From contig NC_071391.1 of the NCBI RefSeq assembly GCF_022682495.2, forward strand, positions 10,887,680 to 10,951,679: a DNA stretch of 64,000 bases. The letters are read 5' to 3'. The notes beneath the pieces are model-generated. The model saw only the letters and a program-made list of their open reading frames with translations, was not told the DNA's origin and did not search any database. Source of the stretch: Desmodus rotundus. Its lineage: Eukaryota > Chordata > Mammalia > Chiroptera > Phyllostomidae. Position 1 is the first letter of the stretch. Every line of letters starts with the position of its first letter. Made by a program: the position numbers and the translations under genes. Below are positions 57,475 through 64,000 of this stretch, in pieces.

Positions 57475-58510
57475 AGCCACATAACACATCATCCTTAATT
57501 GTAAAAGAAAATGTTTGCATATTGTTTTTGTCTGATTGCTTAAGCTCTTTCTTTTGTGTTAAAGTAGATTGTTTAAAATAAATTATACTTAATCTGGTGT
57601 CTTACATGTATATCCATGGGCCTATATGATGAATCATCACAGTGGGGTAGGGCAGTGTCTGATGTATTTTCAAAACTTTTGAAGTTGTCTGACTTAAGTT
57701 TAAGTTCCAGTTTTAATATTTAGCTTTTCTTAATATCATTTTATTGTGTTCAATTATTGTAAAAATTGTGAAAGAAATCCAGGCAGTTGTATTTCCACAA
57801 TGATCTGTTTTGAATATGGGCCACCCCCTGGGAGGGGGAATGATCTTGGGCATGCCAATTCCTTTGAACAGGGACAATTCCAAGAGCAGAACTCAGCTGT
57901 GAAGTTAAACTTGGAAGCTGGAGAAATAAATATTTCAACTCTGAGAAACAAATCTGGCTAGTGTACCTCGCATTCACTATGAATAATAACACTATTCCAC
58001 TCACAAGGCTGTCAAGAGTACCAAATAAAATACAAAAAAATGTCTATCAAGTTTATAGTAATATGGTTACAACTGCAACAGTAGGGGATTATTATACTAA
58101 TTTTGTGAATTAATTGTAATATCTTGAGGGTAGTAATTGATATATTTTAACTTCTTATCCTTACCTCTCCCAAATATTTCTACAGTTTTCAATAAATATT
58201 TATGAAACTAAATTATCTTATTGTTCACTGTAGGGGGTGGGGGACTGTTGATGTTGGAGCAATGAGGAAGCAGCCTTTTTCTATGAGATGATGTGTTGAA
58301 GGAGGCCTAAGTAATGAATTGGAATCAGGTAAATGTATATTTCCTATTTCTTCCCATTTCACCATCCACTGCAGACCAGGAGGAAGAGCATCAGTGCTCC
58401 ACATACTCCAGGGGAGATCCCCTCACCCTGAAAAATTTCTTAGAGGACACGAAGGAAGAGTTATCTCCTTCTGTTCACTCTCAGCAGTTCTCCCATCTCC
58501 CTATAACTTC
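57475..58510. other. Unassigned DNA downstream of OR5AP2
   Basis: AT-rich. The short frames at 57746-58004 and 58314-58604 have no recognisable domain. Confidence 0.35.
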
Positions 58511-58514
58511 CCCT

Positions 58515-59010
58515 TTCAACTATTTTTGTAGTACATTTATTGTTGATACTGTTACATATGTCCCCGATTTCCCCACCCTTTGCCCTACTCTGCCCAGCCC
58601 CTGACCCTGTCCCCCCAGCCTTTACTACATCGTTGTCTCTGTCCATGGGTTGTGCATATCTGCATTCATGGTCTTCGGCTACTCTCTTCCAGTCCCCACA
58701 CCCTCTTCTCCTGAGATCTGTCCATCTGTTCCATGCATCCATGACTCCGGTTATATTTTGTTCATCAGTTTATTTTGTTCATTTGATTCCACATATGAGT
58801 GAGATAATATGGTATTTGTCTTTCTCTGACTACTTATTTTACTTAGCATAATAATCTCCAGGTCCACCCAGGCTGTTGCAAAGGGTAAGAGTTTCTTCTT
58901 TTTCGTAGCTACATAGTATTCCAGGCATAAGTGTACCACAGCTTTATTTTCCGCTCATCTCCTGATGGGCACTTAGGTTGTTTCCAGGTCTTGGCAATTG
59001 TAATTAAGGT
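58515..59010 (-). mobile_element. LINE-1 3' end, antisense
   Basis: C-rich 3' UTR complement, then 'cacatatgagtgagataatatggtatttgtc', 'acttagcataataatctccagg' and 'cctgatgggcacttaggttgtttcc', all standard antisense L1. Confidence 0.88.
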
Positions 59011-60585
59011 TTCTCTCAAAGACATTCAAACTATATCACTGCTGGCATCCTCTTTCATGTTTCTTTTTGTTCTAACTCATGTACTTTAATATCCATACGT
59101 TAACTGCTTTCTTACTCACCAACGTAGAAAGTGGTACTTGGTCATTCTCACTACTCTCATACCCACATTTTATTATTGGCAATGGAGGTCCCATGGCACA
59201 TTGTATAATGACTCACTCTCAATCACCCTCAATGCTATGGTTCCACTTTCTCTCCTTGCTACTCATCTGATTAATTCCTAACTTGATTAAATTTCAATGT
59301 TTCTTCCTCTGTCCTGCACTTATGTTGCTTAGGGTAGTTAGAGAAAAACACTCAGCACTTAACTCTGTTGCCAACCTTGCCTCATACTTCATCCTCCAAA
59401 ATATAAACATTTGGATAAGATCATACCCATCTTACTACCTCTAAATCTTTACACATAATAATAAACAATGTGTCCCTGCTTCTAGCTAAGACTAGTTCTT
59501 TCCATAAACTTTACTTCAGAGTTACATTTCTACTCTTCCCAAACATCAGTTTCTCAAATTCTACTGAAATGTCCTTATTTGTTTACAAACACCTGGTGTC
59601 ACCTTTCTTACTAATTTCCTTGGCTGAAAGTCCCATTCAGTCACCAACTTATTTCTCTGAGCCCTTTATAATTGTGCTCTAGTCATCATCCCTGTTTTCT
59701 CATATCCCATCACATGTGCCAATGGTATGCTTGCACCTCTCCTTCTCTGAACCTAATCTTGTCAAGAACATATAAGCCTTTAACACTACTGCACCTAAAG
59801 ATTGCTCTTCCATCTTATTTTTACTGCCTATCTCAGGAGGACTTTTCAGAGTTAATTCCTTTAGGTATCCCCAAAATACTTTGTTCCAGGTTTCTATATT
59901 ACCTCAATCTTTAGATTTTGTCTCTCTCCATGGCCACTTTTGCTCAGAAAACTGATGGCTCTTCCTTCTCTTCATGCTGGAGGCAAAGGCTTAATCCTTT
60001 CCATTGCTTCACTGATACATTGGTTCTCCATTGGTATCCACTTCTTATGTGATTTAAGAAGTTTGCCCTGATTCCAAAATCTACATCTCCAGCCCTGACT
60101 TCTGATGTGAGTTCCAGATTTGTATATCGAATTGACAGCCTGGCATCTAGGGCCTTTGGACACATTGAAGGATCAAGAAATTAGCTTTCCTTTTCTAGTT
60201 ATCATACTCAGACATCTCTAAAATAATCACACCTTTCTTACTATGAGGAGGAACTTCATCTTAGCATCATACTTATGTGTTCTTCTCCTTGGAATAAGAA
60301 AGCAGACAGCCTTTATATCTTTATTTACTCATAATACATTCAAAAACCATTTGTACATATACAAAAACTGCACCCATATAATGTATACAATTTGATAAAT
60401 TTAAACATATGTGTACATCAATAAAGCTGTTAAAAAATCTATTAATGAAAAAACTAGGATGTAACATGTAATGGAGATATAGCTGGCAAGAAAACACAAA
60501 TTTCTTGATCTCATGAAACATATATTTAAGTGAGGGAGACTTTATTGTTTATACCAAATATGTGTGTATGTGTGCACAGGTGTGT
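59011..60585. other. Unassigned DNA, probably old repeats
   Basis: Pyrimidine-rich wording between 59300 and 59950 may be L2; a stretch near 60360-60430 may be an old L1M end. Not firm. Confidence 0.3.
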
Positions 60586-60589
60586 ATGT

Positions 60590-63060
60590 GTTTTAGATGG
60601 ACATGAGTGGTACTTTGAAGACAAATAGAGCAGACAACAGAATAGGGAATGGTGGAGTGAGAGAAGAGCTCCCTGTGGAATAACATTTCATCAATATCTA
60701 AATAGTGATAATATCGTGTGAATGTCTGTGAATAAGCACTCTAAATATGCTACAGTAAATACAAAGACTCTGAGGCAAGATTCTGTTTGGTTTGCTAATG
60801 GAACAGTAAGGAGGCAAATACATGTGGACCAGAGTGAGCAAATGATGGGAAAAAAAGAACTGAAATCAGAAAAGAGTTGTGAAGGATCAGCAGGTCACAT
60901 AAGCCTTGTAGGTCATAAATAGGCTTTGGACTTCGTTCTTTCATATGACCCTGTAATAGCTGTTCTTGCCCAACTCCAACTGCATGCTGCATGAGGAAGT
61001 CACAAGAATGATTTTGTTGGCAACTCCACCAGTACCAAGGATATTGTCTGCTCCATAAAACAGATTCACTACATTTATTGAATGAATCAATTGCTGAATG
61101 CAATGAGAGCCATACTCTAGTAGAGATGAGTAGGGATCCTATTTTGAGTGGAATTCTGAAACTTGGAGGCAGGATCTGGTCAATCCTGTGCAATTTAATT
61201 CATTGTTGTGCTCAAAGGAATCTCAGGATCGGGAAGCAATATTTGTATTTCTCTAAAGGCCTAAGTTACCTCCCAGGGTATACTTAATTCACTGGGGAGG
61301 ATGTAGTTCAATTATCTCAGTGAAAAACAAATGCACGTTTTATTTTCTGATCAGCACATTTCTAGCCTTAGACTTCTGCAGAGAACAAATCTCACGAGAA
61401 CGATCACGGCTTTCATAAGGCTGACCTTCTGGCTCGATTCAGCAGCAACATTTTCTACTCTGTGTGGAATTCATGACCTAATTCTATCATAGCTGAGTCC
61501 TTTATGCCACTTGCATTTTCATCAAAGCTATAAACTTCATGTTAAATGACAGAAAACTTGTATTCTCCCCAAAACCAAATAAATGAAACAAAAGTAAACT
61601 AGTAACCACCACTAATTCCAGTGAATATTTCTTAAGGACAAAAGGTAAGATGATTTAATTTTTAATTTATCTCAGTGTTCAGATATAGAAAGTTTCCAAG
61701 AGGACTCAAAAAAATTCAAGTAGTTAAGACTAAACATCTCAATTGTAATATGTCTGAAACAGTGACTTTTTGGTTACCAACTACAGTAATCTGACCTTTT
61801 TTCAGAAGAGAGAAATGTGGAATCATTAGAAACAGAGAATTTTATAGAATATTGAATATATGCATACACACACACATGAATGTATGCATACATGTATATC
61901 TATGTGTGTGTATAAGTGTGTTTATGTGTGTACAAAACAGGGAAGTTTAATTAATTTCATGTAGAAAGAGTGCCAAAACACCTGGCATATTTAATGCCTT
62001 CTGAAGGGCATCAAATAGAATAATTTTATACTCTTATATGTATAAACTGAGAAAATGCTTATAACTTTCAAACTTCATCATATGTATTTATATATGTATG
62101 TATGTATATACACATAGGATCATATATATCATAGAGAATATAATTCTATTTATGTCAACTTACATTTTTGTTATATGTGTAATGTGTATTTGTATACATA
62201 TGCATAAAGCAGAGCTCTGTGAAATGGCTGCAAAATTTTAAAAGTGATTAGTTTACTATAAGGAAGAATTTAACTAATTTTAGAGACAGAAAGATTAGTT
62301 AAAGACTATTGCAATAATCTAAGTGAAAGAAGATGTTGTTGGCTTGGGCCTTGGTGGTAGGAATTCAGGTGGTGGGAGGTAATTGTCTTATTGATATCGA
62401 TACTTTGAAAATAGAGGCAACATAATTATCTGTTAGAATGGTGATGGATTATGTGAAAAAGAAAAGAGATCAATTTTCTAATATTTACTTGTCTTCATTT
62501 GAGCAAATGGAAGTACTGAGCTGTCATTGATTTAATTTTTGGAACAAATTAAGGGAGAACATTAAGGGATTCAATTTTGGGGCATATTGAGTTGTTATTC
62601 AGTATCAATGCAGATACGTGAGTAAGAAGTTGATTATAGGTCTGGAGTGTGGAAAATAGGTCAGGGCTGGAGACTTAAATTCAGGTGTTGTAAGTATACA
62701 GATGATATTTAAAACCATGAGACTGAATAAGGCCACTAACGTTGAGTATAAATAGAAAGAGAAGGAGAGCCAGGACTGAGCTCTGAGCTACTCCAACCTT
62801 AAGAATCATAGAGAAGAGGTGCAATAAGCAAAGAAAACTGAAAAGAAGCAAATGAGGTAGGAAGAAAAATCAAAGACTGGTGTTCTGGAAGATGAGAGAA
62901 GAAACTCTTTCAAGTAGTAAGCAATGAACTCTGTCAAATGTTACTGATAGATTAAAAAGGTAAGGACTGGGAACTGACCCCTGGGTTTGGTAACAAAGAT
63001 TCCTGATAACTGACAGGAGCAGTTTCTGTGGAGTAATGTGGTTAAAGCCTGGCTTGAGCA
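60590..63060 (+). repeat. Ancient interspersed repeat, split, family not assigned
   Basis: Left part (60590-60960, ending 'gccttgtaggtcataaataggctttgg') and right part (62290-63060, with 'ggtcagggctggagacttaaattcagg', 'accatgagactgaataagg' and 'tgaactctgtcaaatgttactgatag') read as the two ends of one common mammalian repeat. The 1.3 kb between them is unassigned AT-rich DNA. Confidence 0.45.
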
Positions 63061-63242
63061 GGCTTAACAGAAAATGGAAACAGAATTGGATATAGCAAGC
63101 ATATTCACCTGTATCATATTTTTAATTGCCAATGAAAGAACAAAGGAATTGGATACTAGCAGATGAAGACAGAAGGATCACGGGGGAGGAGAGAAAAGTC
63201 GGGAGGTAAGATACGGACAGACCAGGGTCAATCATCAAAGAC

Positions 63243-63244
<2 letters not shown>

Positions 63245-63291
<47 letters not shown>
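63245..63291. repeat. (CA)n microsatellite
   Basis: 47 bases of uninterrupted CA, about 300 bp before the last OR exon. Confidence 0.97.
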
Positions 63292-63295
<4 letters not shown>

Positions 63296-63555
63296 ATACA
63301 CACAGTACATTTTAAAAGGTGCAAGATTTATACGATCTGAAGAGAAACCAGAGTATCACATATTACATTTTAAACAAAATGGGTTACTGAGCTTATTTAA
63401 GGAAACATTTTTTTACTGAAATAAGAAAATAAAAAAGTTTAATGCATATGTTCCCAAGACATCTTAGAACCAATGTTACTTATAGCCAAGAATTAACTAT
63501 TCAGTTTTCCTGGTATTGTTTTTTACAATTTATTCTTTGATTTCTTTCTTATCAC

Positions 63556-63557
63556 AG
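63556..63557 (+). promoter_or_regulatory. 3' splice acceptor of the last OR exon
   Basis: GATTTCTTTCTTATCACAG ends 30 bases before the ATG at 63588. Confidence 0.55.
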
Positions 63558-63587
63558 CATATGAATGACCTGTTCTGAGACAAAGGT

Positions 63588-64000
63588 ATGAGCAACCATT
63601 CAAAAGTGACTGAGTTTATTCTCCTGGGATTCAGCAATCATCCAGAGCTACAATCCATTCTTTTCATGGTGTTTCTAGTCATCTATCTCGTCACTGTTTT
63701 GGGGAATCTTGGCATGATCCTATTAATCAAGATTGACTCGCGTCTCCACACTCCAATGTACTTTTTTCTCAGTAACTTGTCCCTTGTTGACTTCTGTTAT
63801 TCTTCTGTTATTGCCCCTAATATGCTGGTGAATTTCTGGATGGAGAATCCAGTCATTTCATTTAATGAATGTGCCACACAGTTCTTCTTTTTTGGTTCCT
63901 TTGCTGGTATCGAAGGCTTCCTGTTGGCCGTGATGGCCTATGACCGGTATGTGGCCATCTGCAAGCCTCTTGTCTACACAGTTACTATGTCCCCCCATCT
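63588..64000 (+). CDS. Olfactory receptor, family 5, 3' end outside window
   Basis: First 137 codons of an odorant receptor, open to the right edge. Sequon NHS at 3-5, [16 protein letters not shown] at 39-40, [20 protein letters not shown], Cys at 95, [31 protein letters not shown] (DRY at 119-121). The FFFFGSF segment is shared with OR5AP2, suggesting that they are related tandem genes, but the TM2-TM3 loop ([13 protein letters not shown]) differs. The rest (ECL2 to TM7) lies beyond the window, so integrity cannot be judged. Confidence 0.92.
   Translation, partial: MSNHSKVTEFILLGFSNHPELQSILFMVFLVIYLVTVLGNLGMILLIKIDSRLHTPMYFFLSNLSLVDFCYSSVIAPNMLVNFWMENPVISFNECATQFFFFGSFAGIEGFLLAVMAYDRYVAICKPLVYTVTMSPH

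Noticed and set aside
61078..61287. Short overlapping frames on both strands near 60795-61287
   Set aside because: No domain, no OR motif, not bounded by start or splice context; chance frames in repeat-derived DNA.
47874..63291. CA repeats, the TATG/GATA runs and repeated VES copies as a CRISPR-like array
   Set aside because: These are ordinary microsatellites and dispersed SINEs with variable spacing in a mammalian genome; no spacer-repeat pattern.
63122..63310. A minus-strand frame rich in Val-Cys repeats
   Set aside because: It is the translation of the (CA)n microsatellite.
1..64000. A novel multi-gene system
   Set aside because: All convincing genes are olfactory receptors or retrotransposon ORF1; the remaining frames are chance or repeat-derived, so no system can be supported.

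Overview
This is nuclear DNA of a mammal, almost certainly a yangochiropteran bat. The main evidence is at least six copies of the tRNA-derived VES SINE (A/B-box head, a 'cccagtcagggcacatgcctggg' type core, CT-rich stretch and an AAATAAATAAA tail), several with clear target-site duplications, together with bat-type LINE-1 3' ends and HAL1 (half-L1) elements. There is no prokaryotic-style gene packing. Genes are single-exon olfactory receptors (ORs) separated by 5-16 kb of AT-rich, repeat-laden DNA.

The window is a piece of a class II OR cluster. From left to right it holds an OR5D-like receptor cut or degraded at its 5' end (1-1060, +); a short OR5D-type pseudogene remnant (4035-4281, +); an intact family 5/8-like OR (14021-14962, +); an intact OR9G-type OR (26578-27513, +); a broken OR with two single-base losses and no DRY motif (29846-30752, +); an intact OR of the OR2/OR13 type (36268-37203, +); OR5AR1 (46522-47457, -); OR5AP2 (56545-57474, +); and the first 137 codons of a family-5 OR running off the right edge (63588-64000, +). 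The neighbouring OR9G, OR5AR1 and OR5AP2 genes, with OR5AR1 and OR5AP2 head to head, recall the human 11q12 cluster, here read in the opposite direction. In each mammalian OR the single coding exon is normally preceded by short non-coding exons, and 3' splice sites just upstream of the ATG are visible for four of the genes.

Mobile elements make up much of the rest. The best one is a complete HAL1 retrotransposon (10921-12411, -) with an open 279-codon ORF1 and a perfect 12-bp target-site duplication. An older HAL1 (about 4383-6925, +) has been interrupted first by an antisense L1 3' end and then by a VES SINE. Other items are L1 3' ends (two with 5' inversions), two short hAT-type DNA transposons (one with a perfect 8-bp duplication), an older Charlie-type hAT, an MLT1 LTR, MIR and L2 fragments, microsatellites, a short interstitial telomeric (TTAGGG) tract and several perfect hairpins.

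The genes act in parallel: each OR would be a seven-transmembrane odorant receptor coupling to the olfactory G protein in sensory neurons, normally one allele expressed per cell. I see no evidence for a new multi-gene system. The most interesting points are the intact HAL1, the nested element history, the foreign-looking OR2/13 receptor, the exon-like segment at 12632-12695 and the interstitial telomeric tract.
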